Shown here: positions 24,148 to 32,457 of the stretch, piece by piece
Layout of the letters: each line of letters starts with the position of its first letter
Position numbering within the stretch: position 1 is the first letter of the stretch
Assembly (NCBI GenBank): GCA_016872605.1
Contig: VGZI01000047.1
Span: 1 to 35,782, forward strand
Source: Planctomycetota bacterium
Lineage (GTDB): Bacteria > Planctomycetota > Planctomycetia > Gemmatales > Gemmataceae
DNA length: 35,782 bases
Reading direction: 5' to 3'
Notes under the pieces: model-generated
The model's input: the letters and a program-made list of their open reading frames with translations, nothing else
Told to the model about the DNA's origin: nothing
The model's database searches: none
Made by a program: the position numbers and the translations under genes

Positions 24148-25239
24148 TTAGCGAGCCAGTCGAAACGCATCAGCCGGCATCGTCGGCTGCTGGCCCAGAA
24201 GCATTTCCTTGAGGAGGATCGCGGTGCCGATGGACAGTTGGATGCCCGCGCGAAAATGCCCGGCGGCAACGCACAATCCGGTAACGCCCGGCACGGGGCC
24301 CAAGAACGGCAAGCCGTCCGGGCTGCCGGGCCGCAGTCCTGCCCAAGTCCGTTCCAGCGCCGCGCCGGCCAGTCGCGGAACCAAGCGGACACCCAACGCC
24401 AGCAAGCCGTCTATCGCCTCGGCTGTCGTCGCCTTGTCAAAGCCGACGTGTTCCTCGGTCGATCCGATCAGCACTCGCCCATCAAGCCGAGGGACCAGAT
24501 ACTGAGCGCCGCTAATGAGGATATGCCGAAAGAGCATTGCGCCTGGATTGAGCAAGGCAATCTGCCCGCGTACCGGCTCAATCTTCAAGTGCACACCGAG
24601 TGGCTGAAGCAATCGATCCGTCCATGCGCCGGCAGCCACGAGTACGGCGCCCCCTGATAGTATTTCGTCGCCGACGCGGATTCCTTGGACGCGATTGGCC
24701 TGGCAGTGCAAGGAACTCACCGGCACGTCCTCGCGAAGAGCGAACCGACCTGTCGAAAGGCAGGCCGCCTTCAGCGCTCGCACGTGGTGAGGGTTCCGCA
24801 GCTGGGCCATTTCCGGGATCTCGAGTGCGGTTCCAACATTCGCCGCGATGTTCGGCTCCATGCGCGCCACATCTTTTTCCGATAGTCGATTTATTGTAAC
24901 CCCGAGGCCGTACCATTCATCAGCGGGCATGGCTGCGTGTTCAATTCCGAATTCCAGGCCGCCGCAGCGCACGTATCCGTTGTCGATGCCGGTCCGTTCC
25001 TGGAGTTCTTTGGACAGAGCGGGGAAGTTTGCACTGCTCAGCGCCCGGAGCCGATCCAGGGGGAGTTGCGCGTGGTCCGGATTGCTTGGTGGGATGATGC
25101 CGGCGCCGGCCCAGGACGATTCCATGCCAACTTTGCCCTGGTCGCAGAGTAGGACACTGGCCCCCTCCTTGGCGAGGAAGTACGCCGTCGTCAGCCCGAT
25201 TACACCTCCGCCGACCACGATGACATCGTGCGGTTTCAT
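24148..25239 (-). CDS. thiO: Glycine oxidase ThiO-like FAD oxidoreductase
   Basis: This 363-residue FAD-dependent oxidase of the D-amino-acid oxidase family most resembles ThiO, which oxidises glycine to the imine used for the thiazole ring of thiamine. The N-terminus carries the dinucleotide motif VIVVGGGVIGLTTAYFLAKE, followed by SSWAGAGIIPP. EPVRGQIAL lies in mid-protein, and RTWAGLRPGSPDGLPFLGPV with AAGHFRAGIQLS at the C-terminus are typical ThiO segments. No other thi genes are adjacent, so a general D-amino-acid or sarcosine oxidase cannot be excluded. The frame stays open for about 600 bases upstream, over the neighbouring gene. ATG 25239 gives the normal N-terminus and length. A weak AAAGAA precedes it. 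Confidence 0.88.
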   Translation of the reverse strand: MKPHDVIVVGGGVIGLTTAYFLAKEGASVLLCDQGKVGMESSWAGAGIIPPSNPDHAQLPLDRLRALSSANFPALSKELQERTGIDNGYVRCGGLEFGIEHAAMPADEWYGLGVTINRLSEKDVARMEPNIAANVGTALEIPEMAQLRNPHHVRALKAACLSTGRFALREDVPVSSLHCQANRVQGIRVGDEILSGGAVLVAAGAWTDRLLQPLGVHLKIEPVRGQIALLNPGAMLFRHILISGAQYLVPRLDGRVLIGSTEEHVGFDKATTAEAIDGLLALGVRLVPRLAGAALERTWAGLRPGSPDGLPFLGPVPGVTGLCVAAGHFRAGIQLSIGTAILLKEMLLGQQPTMPADAFRLAR

Positions 25240-25324
25240 GTATTCTTTATATCCGATATCGGTAAGTTCACTGCGTATGATAATAGAAAGGCCTTCTTCG
25301 ATCCAGACCGATGAGGGACATGCG
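25240..25324. promoter_or_regulatory. Divergent AT-rich promoter region with CCGATATCGG palindrome
   Basis: These 85 bases separate the divergent thiO-like gene and the 122-aa gene. They are markedly AT-rich for this genome and hold the 10-bp palindrome CCGATATCGG (25253-25262). TATGATAAT (about 25276-25284) could be a -10 box for the plus-strand gene. No matching -35 is clear. Confidence 0.35.
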
Positions 25325-25693
25325 ATGGCTGGCATCAAATTGCTGACGAAACTCGAACCGCAGACGTGTCTCAAAGTTGCCTGGCGCACTGCCCAGGACC
25401 TCGGCTTCTCACTCACGCCGATCGAGGCAAACTCCACACGCTTCACCGCCACCAAGGGGAGCGCCCTGCTCGGCTTCATCGCCGGCGCACTCGCTCCGCA
25501 TTGTAACTTTGAAGTTTCGGTTGCGTCATACAGCGATGGCAATGAAGTAGTGCTCGAGAACAACAGCCCCTGGCTCACGAGCGGCTCGGCCGGCGTCGCC
25601 AAGATCAACCAGCAAGCCGAGGATTTGATCCGCGCAATTGCCGCCGCCATCGAAAAGGAAGGCGGCACGATCCTGCAACGCAAGGAGTTTTGA
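25325..25693 (+). CDS. Conserved-looking small protein of unknown function
   Basis: This 122-residue protein has no signal peptide. It begins MAGIKLLTKLEPQTCLKVAW, has a hydrophobic glycine-rich middle (SALLGFIAGALAP), then FEVSVASYSDGNEVVLENNS and a helical C-terminus (INQQAEDLIRAIAAAIEKEG). The strand-helix pattern suggests a small alpha/beta domain. I do not recognise a family. GAGGGA before ATG 25325 fixes the start, although the frame is open far upstream across the thiO-like gene. It is divergent from thiO and convergent with the fusion gene at 25754, separated from it by a perfect 19-bp palindrome. Confidence 0.75.
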   Translation: MAGIKLLTKLEPQTCLKVAWRTAQDLGFSLTPIEANSTRFTATKGSALLGFIAGALAPHCNFEVSVASYSDGNEVVLENNSPWLTSGSAGVAKINQQAEDLIRAIAAAIEKEGGTILQRKEF

Positions 25694-25697
25694 GCTT

Positions 25698-25745
25698 GTT
25701 TACGTTTAGCGCTCGCATGGCGCTTTGCGAGCGCTAAACGTAAAC
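25698..25745. repeat. Dispersed palindromic repeat, family A copy 2 (terminator candidate)
   Basis: GTTTACGTTTAGCGCTCGC (25698-25716) and its exact complement (25727-25745) enclose ATGGCGCTTT. It fills the gap between two convergent genes. The loop is the reverse complement of the type seen at 4829-4838 and 32429-32438, so this copy is inverted. Confidence 0.85.
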
Positions 25746-25753
25746 GGGCACGA

Positions 25754-27736
25754 TCAATACCCCTTCCCCTTGTCCACCACGCACAAAAGCGGCTCGCCGG
25801 CGTTGAACCGGCGCACGTTCTCCCGAAACAAGCGCCAGGTGCGATCGCGCGCCCCATCCGACTGACCGCCGATATGTGGCGTCAACACGACGTTCGGCAG
25901 CTTCCACAGCGGCGAGGCGTCAGGCAAGGGCTCCGGATCGGTCACGTCGAGTCCAGCGCCAGCGATCGCCTTCGCCTTTAGCGCGTCAATCATGGCCAAC
26001 TGATCGACCAAACCGCCGCGGGCGATGTTAACGAAATACGCCGACTTCTTCATGGCCGCGAACTGCGACGCGCCGAACATGCCGCGCGTTTCCTTGGTTA
26101 GCGGACAGGCGAGAACGACGACGTCCGCCTTGGGCAGCAGGTCCATCATCTTGGCGGGCCGATCGAGGCTGAACACGAACGCCGGCTTGGTGATCGCTTC
26201 GTTCGGATCGATGCCCATGACACGCATGCCAAAGGCTTCGGCACGACGAGCGATCTGCGTGCCAATACCGCCCATGCCCACGATGAGCATCGTCTTGCCG
26301 TGGAGTTCATCCGCTCGCGATGCCTCCTTGAGCTTCTTCCAGCGATCGGCCGAGATCGCGTTACCTGTGCGCACATCGCGCGTCAACGCTAACAGCAATG
26401 CCATTGCCGAGTCCGCAACGTTCGGGCCGTGCAGCCGCTGCAAATTCGTCGTGACGCAGATGTCACTCTTGACCAGCTCCGGCACAAGGTGCTTTTCGAC
26501 ACCGGCGTGGCCGATCTGGATCCAGCGCAGGTTTGAGTTCGCCTTGACGATGTCGGCGTTGCAGAACCCGATCACCGCATCGGCGCCGGGCGCTTCCTTC
26601 GCCGCCTCCGCCGCCGTCTTGACCGGGATGAAGAAAATGTCCGGCGCGATCATCTTCAACTCGCGCAAACGCGCTGGCATGAGCGCTGGCACGATGATCT
26701 TCTTCGGCCCCGTCCAGCCCTTGTCCTTCTTCGTCGGCGATGGGCCTTCATAGATGCCGAAGTCCTCGACCAAATCCCACGGCATGGTTCGGCCTGTCAT
26801 CTCGTCGAAAACATGCCGCGTCTCGTCCTTGCGTGTGTTGGCTTCAATCGTCGTCCATTCTTTGTGCCAGGGCATGTCGATGCTTTTTAGGATGTCGGGA
26901 AATTCTTTGCCAGCGTCGATGCCCTTTTTGACTTGCTCCCGAAGCTCGACGAAATAGCGCTTTTGTTTGCCGAGCAGTTCCTTGCCGGCGAGTTTTCCGT
27001 GGCCTGGACAAACAATTTTCACGTCGAGCTGCTCAGCTTTTTCAAGGACGCGAATCCACGAAGCGGTGTCCGAATGCCCCAAGTAGTTAAACGGACCATT
27101 GGTGCACGAGTCGCCGGTGCAGAGAATCTTGTGCTTGGGCATATACAAAAGGGCATCGCCGGCCGTGTGGGCATGGCCGAAAAACATGATTTCGACCCGC
27201 TGCTTGCTATCCTCAAAAACAAGCTTCTCGTCGAAAATGAGATCAGGGACCTTCAGGTAGCTGTCGCGAATGTCCTTGCGTCCGTCTTTTCCCTTGCCGG
27301 CATCCTCGAACTCCTTCGGCCCGTTGACGCGCAGCAGCCGCGACGTGTTGGCCGATGCGATGACCGTGGCGCCTGCCTTGGCGAACGCCGCATTGCCGTA
27401 CGCATGGTCTCCGTGATGATGCGAATCGACGACGTAACGGATCGGCTTATCCGTGGTTTTCCGAATGGCAGCGATCACATCTTGCGCTTCTTTCGGAAAG
27501 TTGGCGTCGTAAACCATCACGTAGTCTTCGAACACGATCCAGATGTTGTTCGATCCGCCGAACGTGGCTAAGTCAAACGGCACCCGAATGTCCGAGTAGC
27601 GGAAGAACACCCCCGGAGCGATCTCGCGCACTTCGTTAAACTTCATCTTCGGCAGTTCTTGGCTCTGAGCGATCGAGAACGCGAAGCCGACCCATGCGAT
27701 GAAAGCGCAAAGCCAACGTTGGGAAACGGGCATCAT
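25754..27736 (-). CDS. Exported metallo-beta-lactamase / 2-hydroxyacid dehydrogenase fusion
   Basis: This 660-residue protein contains two enzyme domains. A signal peptide (MMPVSQRWLCAFIAWVGFAF, cut near SQS) is followed by a metallo-beta-lactamase fold hydrolase with SHHHGDH (about 105-110), GHAHTAGD, CTGDS and CPGHGK, all typical metal ligands. From about residue 345 comes a D-isomer-specific 2-hydroxyacid dehydrogenase: a substrate domain, the NAD motif VGMGGIGTQIARRAEAFG, catalytic Arg in NIARGGLVD, Glu in LDVTDPEP and His in LTPHIGG. Both halves look complete and the frame is continuous. A dehydrogenase behind a signal peptide is odd, because NAD is cytoplasmic. GGAG before ATG 27736 fixes the start. 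Substrates cannot be deduced; coupling of a hydrolysis and a 2-oxoacid reduction is a guess. Confidence 0.88.
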   Translation of the reverse strand: MMPVSQRWLCAFIAWVGFAFSIAQSQELPKMKFNEVREIAPGVFFRYSDIRVPFDLATFGGSNNIWIVFEDYVMVYDANFPKEAQDVIAAIRKTTDKPIRYVVDSHHHGDHAYGNAAFAKAGATVIASANTSRLLRVNGPKEFEDAGKGKDGRKDIRDSYLKVPDLIFDEKLVFEDSKQRVEIMFFGHAHTAGDALLYMPKHKILCTGDSCTNGPFNYLGHSDTASWIRVLEKAEQLDVKIVCPGHGKLAGKELLGKQKRYFVELREQVKKGIDAGKEFPDILKSIDMPWHKEWTTIEANTRKDETRHVFDEMTGRTMPWDLVEDFGIYEGPSPTKKDKGWTGPKKIIVPALMPARLRELKMIAPDIFFIPVKTAAEAAKEAPGADAVIGFCNADIVKANSNLRWIQIGHAGVEKHLVPELVKSDICVTTNLQRLHGPNVADSAMALLLALTRDVRTGNAISADRWKKLKEASRADELHGKTMLIVGMGGIGTQIARRAEAFGMRVMGIDPNEAITKPAFVFSLDRPAKMMDLLPKADVVVLACPLTKETRGMFGASQFAAMKKSAYFVNIARGGLVDQLAMIDALKAKAIAGAGLDVTDPEPLPDASPLWKLPNVVLTPHIGGQSDGARDRTWRLFRENVRRFNAGEPLLCVVDKGKGY

Positions 27737-27892
27737 GACAACGCTCCGGTTAGGATGGATGATGATCAGTGGAACGGTCAGTGTAAGCCAACGCCGCCGG
27801 GTTTCAATGTCCGCGAAGGAGCAGCGCACGAAGTAAGCGGCTCTTTGAGATGCACCCTACCCCGGCAGCATGGCGAACGGTCACATCACGTA
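27737..27892. other. Intergenic gap upstream of the fusion gene
   Basis: These 156 bases lie between the mnmG stop and the start of the fusion gene on the same strand. The fusion gene's ribosome site (GGAG) is at its edge. I see no hairpin of note, RNA gene or other coding sequence. Confidence 0.4.
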
Positions 27893-29743
27893 TCACGATC
27901 TCGGTTCGTCCAGGTACAGCATGATCACCGCCAAATCGGCCGGCGTGATGCCACTGATGCGCGATGCCTGGCCGAGACTCGTGGGCCGCACGGTCGTCAG
28001 TTTTTCCTTGGCTTCATGGCGAAGCTGTGGGATGGCGTGGTAATCGAACGTCGCGGGAATGTGCTTGCCTTCGAGCCGCTGAAAGCGTTCGACCTGGGCC
28101 GCCTGGCGATCGATGTAGCCAGCGTATTTCGCTTCGAGCACAACCTGCTCGACGATGTCCGCCGGGAATCCGTTCGCCTCGGGCAGCAAGGCGGCGATCT
28201 CGTCCCAGCGTGTCTCCGTTCGTCGCAGCCATTGTTCCAGCGACCGACCGTCGTGCTTACTTTCGCCAAGCACTTCGGTCAGCCGCCCGATCGCGGCCTC
28301 TTTATGCTCCAGGCGCGCCCAGTCGGCGGCGTCGACCAGGCCGACGCGCCGTCCGATCGGCGTCAACCGGCGATCCGCGTTATCGTGCCTTAGCAGCAAG
28401 CGATACTCGGCCCGCGATGTGAACATGCGGTACGGCTCATCGACACCCTTGGTCACGAGGTCGTCGATCAGCACTCCAATGTATGCCTGGCTGCGGTCGA
28501 GAATCAGCGGCGGCTCGCCCTTGAGCTTCAGCCCCGCATTGACGCCGGCGATCAACCCTTGAGCCGCGGCTTCCTCGTAGCCGGTCGTACCGTTGATCTG
28601 CCCGGCGAAATACAGGCCAGCGACCGCCTTCGTTTCCAACGTCGGATGCAACTGCGTCGGCGGAGCGTAATCGTACTCCACGGCATAGCCCCAGCGCATC
28701 ACCTCCGCCTTCTCCAATCCCGGAATGTTGCGCAGCATCGCCGCCTGCACGTCGTTGGGCAAGCTCGTCGAGATGCCGTTGCAATAATACTCCCACGTGT
28801 TGCGGCCTTCAGGTTCCAGGAAAATCTGATGCCGATCCTTGTCGGCGAAACGCACCACCTTGTCTTCGATCGACGGGCAATAGCGCGGGCCCCGGCTCTG
28901 AATCTGCCCCGAGTACATCGGCGACCGCTCAAGGTTAGCGCGAATGACTTCATGCACCGCATCGTTCGTGTACGTGATATGACAAGGCAGTTGCGGCTGC
29001 GTGATCCGGCCCGTCGCGAAGCTAAACGGCCGCGGGTCGGCGTCGCCGAGTTGCTCTTCGCACTTGGAGAAGTCGATGGTTCGCCCGTTGAGCCGGCAGG
29101 GCGTCCCCGTCTTGAAGCGCGCAAGCTGGATGCCGCAGGCGTTGATGCTCTCCGAGAGCGTTTCGGCCGACTGATCCCCTGCCCTGCCGCCGCGCGTCTT
29201 GGCCTCGCCCATATGCATGAGCGCTTTGAGGAACGTGCCGGTGGTGAGAATGACGACGGGAGCGCGGTAAATCGTGTCGCCGCGGGTTCGGACGCCGATC
29301 ACAGTGAAATTGAAGCCCAGGGGTGAGGTACTCCGAACCCCTGGGCTTGAAATCAGAATTGCTTCAACCAGTTCCTGCCGCAGCGTGAGGTCTGCTTGAT
29401 CTTCAACGCGTCGTTTCATCTCGAACTGGTAGGCCTTCTTATCGGCCTGGGCGCGCGGCGAATGCATGGCCGGGCCCTTGGTGCGATTGAGCATGCGGAA
29501 CTGGATGCCGGTGGCGTCGATGACCTTGCCCATCTCGCCGCCGAGGGCATCGATTTCGCGGACGATCTGCCCCTTGGCGACGCCGCCGATCGCCGGGTTG
29601 CAGCTCATCGCTCCGACGGTGTCAGCGTTCATGGTGAGCAGCACGGTGCGCAACCCCATCCGTGCCGGCGCGAGAGCGGCTTCAATCCCCGCGTGCCCTG
29701 CGCCGACGACGATGACGTCGTAATCGTAAATGAGGTTGGCCAT
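27893..29743 (-). CDS. mnmG: tRNA U34 carboxymethylaminomethyl enzyme MnmG, with repeat insertion
   Basis: MnmG (GidA), with MnmE, adds the carboxymethylaminomethyl group to C5 of wobble uridine in several tRNAs, using FAD, NADH and a folate carbon. The 616-residue product has the FAD motif [20 protein letters not shown], then [20 protein letters not shown], the [13 protein letters not shown] segment, [13 protein letters not shown], and the C-terminal [19 protein letters not shown] tail. Length is normal apart from about ten extra residues near 133-145 ([11 protein letters not shown]), encoded by a family B palindromic repeat inserted in frame. ATG 29743 gives the standard N-terminus; a GTG at 29791 overlaps the stop of the upstream Uma2 frame. 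mnmE is not in the window. Confidence 0.96.
   Translation of the reverse strand: MANLIYDYDVIVVGAGHAGIEAALAPARMGLRTVLLTMNADTVGAMSCNPAIGGVAKGQIVREIDALGGEMGKVIDATGIQFRMLNRTKGPAMHSPRAQADKKAYQFEMKRRVEDQADLTLRQELVEAILISSPGVRSTSPLGFNFTVIGVRTRGDTIYRAPVVILTTGTFLKALMHMGEAKTRGGRAGDQSAETLSESINACGIQLARFKTGTPCRLNGRTIDFSKCEEQLGDADPRPFSFATGRITQPQLPCHITYTNDAVHEVIRANLERSPMYSGQIQSRGPRYCPSIEDKVVRFADKDRHQIFLEPEGRNTWEYYCNGISTSLPNDVQAAMLRNIPGLEKAEVMRWGYAVEYDYAPPTQLHPTLETKAVAGLYFAGQINGTTGYEEAAAQGLIAGVNAGLKLKGEPPLILDRSQAYIGVLIDDLVTKGVDEPYRMFTSRAEYRLLLRHDNADRRLTPIGRRVGLVDAADWARLEHKEAAIGRLTEVLGESKHDGRSLEQWLRRTETRWDEIAALLPEANGFPADIVEQVVLEAKYAGYIDRQAAQVERFQRLEGKHIPATFDYHAIPQLRHEAKEKLTTVRPTSLGQASRISGITPADLAVIMLYLDEPRS
29316..29345. 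repeat. Dispersed palindromic repeat, family B copy 3, inside mnmG
   Basis: CCCAGGGGT and ACCCCTGGG flank GAGGTACTCCGA, the reverse complement of the intergenic copy at 24106-24135 with one or two differences. It lies wholly within the mnmG coding frame and adds residues near position 133-145 without breaking the frame. Confidence 0.88.
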
Positions 29744-29787
29744 ATTCCCGCCGCTTGCGGCTTCGCGCTCGCGCGACATGGCAGTCG

Positions 29788-30321
29788 TCACATCAGGTCG
29801 AGCCGATAGTCGACCTCACCTAACTCGTCCTTGATCCGAGGCAGGCAAAATTTCTTGCCGAAGATCGTGGAAATTTGCCATTCGCCATCGCGTTCGGCCG
29901 GCTCGAAGTCCTTGTCGCTGCGAATTTATATCTGGAAATCGACTTCATCGCCGCGCGCATCAATAAGCCAGTATTCTCTCACGCCGGCTTTGTGGTAACG
30001 TTTGCGAAGTTTTTTCTTGCCTTTGAGCACCGAACTGGGACTGACGATTTCCAGTATCCAATCGGGACTTCCTTCGAGTTCGATATAGTCGTCCCCATCG
30101 GCAGTCGGGATGAAGCGCAGACGCCCCGATCGAAACGCTTCCCACGTGGCAACCGGGAAATCGTCGGAATACGTCCATTGGCGAAATTCATCCAACCTCA
30201 TCGAACCATCTGGCATGAAGAAAGCTTCGGAAGCGTCGTCTCCAAAACACTCGGTTGTCTGTCCGTTGGGCACATCGGTGCTCAGCGCCGCTCGCCGTCT
30301 AGTCAAAGTCGCACTAGCCAT
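29788..30321 (-). pseudogene. Uma2 family endonuclease-like gene, interrupted by TAA
   Basis: The frame from ATG 30321 encodes a Uma2 (DUF820) protein with WILEIVSPSS, KLRKRYHKAGVREYWLIDAR and VDFQI, the conserved PD-(D/E)XK-like core. A TAA at 29926-29928 ends it after 131 residues. The same frame then continues with IRSDKDFEPAERDGEWQIST and on to a TGA at 29788, giving the normal 170-180 residue length. So a single nonsense change, TAC or TAT to TAA, probably removed the C-terminal 45 residues. The conserved core is before the stop, so a shortened product may still fold. Uma2 genes are very numerous in planctomycetes and often decay. The final TGA overlaps a GTG in the mnmG frame. Confidence 0.75.
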
Positions 30322-30386
30322 CGGGAACCTCCAATATTGCTAAGATAGCAGAAAACTCGCATGCCTACCACGAGCGTGAGGATGCC

Positions 30387-32396
30387 ATGGACCGCTTGCA
30401 ACAGGCCATCGCCGGCTTTCAGAGCGTGGACGCCGACGCCGCTTTCAAGACCCAGGCCGCCAAGAATCTGACCCGCTGGCTGACGGAGCCCGAGTTCGCC
30501 CCATATAGGCAACAGATCGAATGGCTCATCGACGAAAAGAAGTGGGCGGGCCTTCTCGATCGGTTCTACCAGATCATGCCGTTCGGCACCGGCGGGCGGC
30601 GTGGGCTGGTCGGCATAGGGCCGAATCGCATGAACCTCTGGACTCTCGGCGCATCGGTCCAGGGACATGCCGCCTACCTCAAGGAACGATTTCCCAGCAC
30701 GCCAAAGCTGACCGTCGCGCTCGCGTATGATGTGCGCCAGTTCGAAGACCGAAAGAAGAACTACAATCCGTCGCTTCCCAACCCGGTGTTGCATTTGTCG
30801 TCGAAGCGCTTCGCTCAGTACGCCGCTTGCGTCTACGCCGCCAACGGTATCGCATCGTACATCTTGCCGGACGGCACTCTCACCCCACACCCCCCTCCCG
30901 GAGGACGAGGGGAGGCACGGTATCTGTCGACGCCGGAGTTGTCGTTCACGATTCGCTTTCTTCACGCGCACGGCGGATTGAACATCAGCGCCTCGCACAA
31001 CCCACCCGATGACAACGGCGGTAAGTTCTACGACGAACGCGGCGGCCAACCGGTGCCGCCCGACGATCAGATCATGGCCGACCTCGTCGAGCAAGTCACC
31101 GTCATCAAGGCGATGGAATGGCCGGAAGCGGTTCGCAGTGGCAAGATTCAATTCCTCGATGAAGCGCCGCACAAAGCGTACATCGAGTTGTGCCGTAAGC
31201 AGAGCCTGGTCAAGCCGCCGCGCTTCGACGAGATTCAGGTCGTTTTCACGCCGCTGCATGGCGTCGGCGGGATGGGGGCGATGGAGGTGCTGACGGCTCA
31301 GGGCTTCCGCGTTCGCCCCGTCGAAGAGCAGATGCAGCCGAACGGCCAGTTTCCCAACGTGACCGACTTGCCGAACCCCGAGTTTCCGCGGTCGATGGAC
31401 CGTGCCGAAACGTTGGCCAAGAGCGTCGGCGCCGATCTCGTCATCGCCACCGACCCCGACGCCGACCGCGTCGGCGCGATGGCGCCCGATTCCGCCCCGT
31501 TAGCCGGACGCGCAAGCGACGGATCCTCGCTACCGTCGCTTGCGCGTCCGGCTAACCCAGGTGAGGCCGCGTTTCATTTCCTCACCGGCAACCAGATCGC
31601 CGCCCTCTTGACTCACTTCAAGCTCTCGAAGCTTGTCGAGAACGGCACGATGCCGCGGCGGCCGATCGTCGCCAAGAGCCTCGTGACGTCGAACCTCGTC
31701 ACGCGCATCGCGCGGCATTTCAAGGCCCAGGTCGTCGACAACCTGCTCGTCGGCTTCAAGTACATCGCCGAGGTCTTGCATCAGCTCGAAGAAACCGGCG
31801 CCTACGAAGAGATCGAAGGGACACCGGACGACTACGTGATCGGCTGTGAAGAAAGCCACGGCTACCTGGTGACGCCGCATATGCGTGACAAGGACTCCGG
31901 GGCCGCCTCGCTTCTGCTGGCTGAAATGGCGCTCGATTGCAAACGGGCCGGGACGAATGTCGTCGCCTATCTGCACGGGCTCGAGAAACAGTTCGGCTAC
32001 TTTCGTCACGAGGTTCGCAACATCGCCATGCCCGGCGTCGAAGGCAAGATGCTGATGGCCCGCATGCTCAATCGGCTGCGTGAAACGCCGCCCCAGACAA
32101 TCGGCGATCGGAAAGTGACCAGCATCGACGATTTGCAAGACGAGAACGGCTGGCTGGGCCCGTTCAAGGGCGCTACCGACAAAGCCGCTCGGAATGTGTT
32201 GGTCTTCCAGGTCGGCGAAGGCGTGTGCATCGCGCTGCGGCCCAGCGGCACGGAGCCGAAAGCGAAGGCGTACATCGAAGTTTGCTCGGCCCCGTGTCCC
32301 CACGGGATGAGCGACGCCGATTGGCAAAAGCAATGCGCCGGCATCGATGCGACCGCGAGACAGATTGCCGATGCGTTTTTGGCGTTGTGCAAATGA
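30387..32396 (+). CDS. Phosphoglucomutase/phosphomannomutase with repeat insertions
   Basis: The 669-residue product is an alpha-D-phosphohexomutase, which interconverts hexose 1- and 6-phosphates through a phosphoserine. All four signatures are present: the active-site serine loop SASHNPPDDNGGK, the Mg loop DPDADRVG, the sugar-binding loop GCEESHGY, and the phosphate-binding RPSGTEPKAK. It resembles the PgcA-type long enzymes (about 580-620 residues). The excess is explained by two repeat-derived insertions: TPHPPPGGRGE (about 168-178), and PLAGRASDGSSLPSLARPAN (about 371-390) just after the Mg loop, encoded by a perfect 24-bp inverted repeat. TGAGG five bases before the ATG is the ribosome site. 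Which hexose is preferred cannot be told. Confidence 0.93.
   Translation: MDRLQQAIAGFQSVDADAAFKTQAAKNLTRWLTEPEFAPYRQQIEWLIDEKKWAGLLDRFYQIMPFGTGGRRGLVGIGPNRMNLWTLGASVQGHAAYLKERFPSTPKLTVALAYDVRQFEDRKKNYNPSLPNPVLHLSSKRFAQYAACVYAANGIASYILPDGTLTPHPPPGGRGEARYLSTPELSFTIRFLHAHGGLNISASHNPPDDNGGKFYDERGGQPVPPDDQIMADLVEQVTVIKAMEWPEAVRSGKIQFLDEAPHKAYIELCRKQSLVKPPRFDEIQVVFTPLHGVGGMGAMEVLTAQGFRVRPVEEQMQPNGQFPNVTDLPNPEFPRSMDRAETLAKSVGADLVIATDPDADRVGAMAPDSAPLAGRASDGSSLPSLARPANPGEAAFHFLTGNQIAALLTHFKLSKLVENGTMPRRPIVAKSLVTSNLVTRIARHFKAQVVDNLLVGFKYIAEVLHQLEETGAYEEIEGTPDDYVIGCEESHGYLVTPHMRDKDSGAASLLLAEMALDCKRAGTNVVAYLHGLEKQFGYFRHEVRNIAMPGVEGKMLMARMLNRLRETPPQTIGDRKVTSIDDLQDENGWLGPFKGATDKAARNVLVFQVGEGVCIALRPSGTEPKAKAYIEVCSAPCPHGMSDADWQKQCAGIDATARQIADAFLALCK
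30883..30917. repeat. GC-rich repeat-like insertion in the mutase gene
   Basis: A C-rich then G-rich segment with CCCCTC and GAGGGG flanking CCGGAGGAC encodes the low-complexity residues TPHPPPGGRGE between two conserved parts of the enzyme. It looks like a degenerate palindromic repeat carried in frame. Confidence 0.5.
31499..31556. repeat. Perfect 24-bp inverted repeat inside the mutase gene
   Basis: The arms 31499-31522 (starting GTTAGCCGGACGCGCAAG) and 31533-31556 are exact complements around ATCCTCGCTA. The element is inside the coding frame, directly after the Mg-binding DPDADRVG loop, and contributes about 19 residues. Confidence 0.88.
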
Positions 32397-32418
32397 CTGG
32401 TTCATCGCCATCGTTGTC

Positions 32419-32448
32419 TAGCGCTCGCGCGGCGCCATGCGAACGCTA
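32419..32448. repeat. Dispersed palindromic repeat, family A copy 3 (terminator candidate)
   Basis: TAGCGCTCGC (32419-32428) and GCGAACGCTA (32439-32448) pair with one wobble-compatible change around GCGGCGCCAT. It lies in the 61-base gap between the convergent mutase and lactate permease genes. Confidence 0.75.
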
Positions 32449-32457
32449 ACCAAAGAT

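Noticed and set aside
25240..25857. N-terminal extension of the ThiO-like protein to 569 residues
   Set aside because: The extra part lies over the opposite-strand 122-aa gene and has no family similarity; the ThiO FAD motif begins right after ATG 25239.
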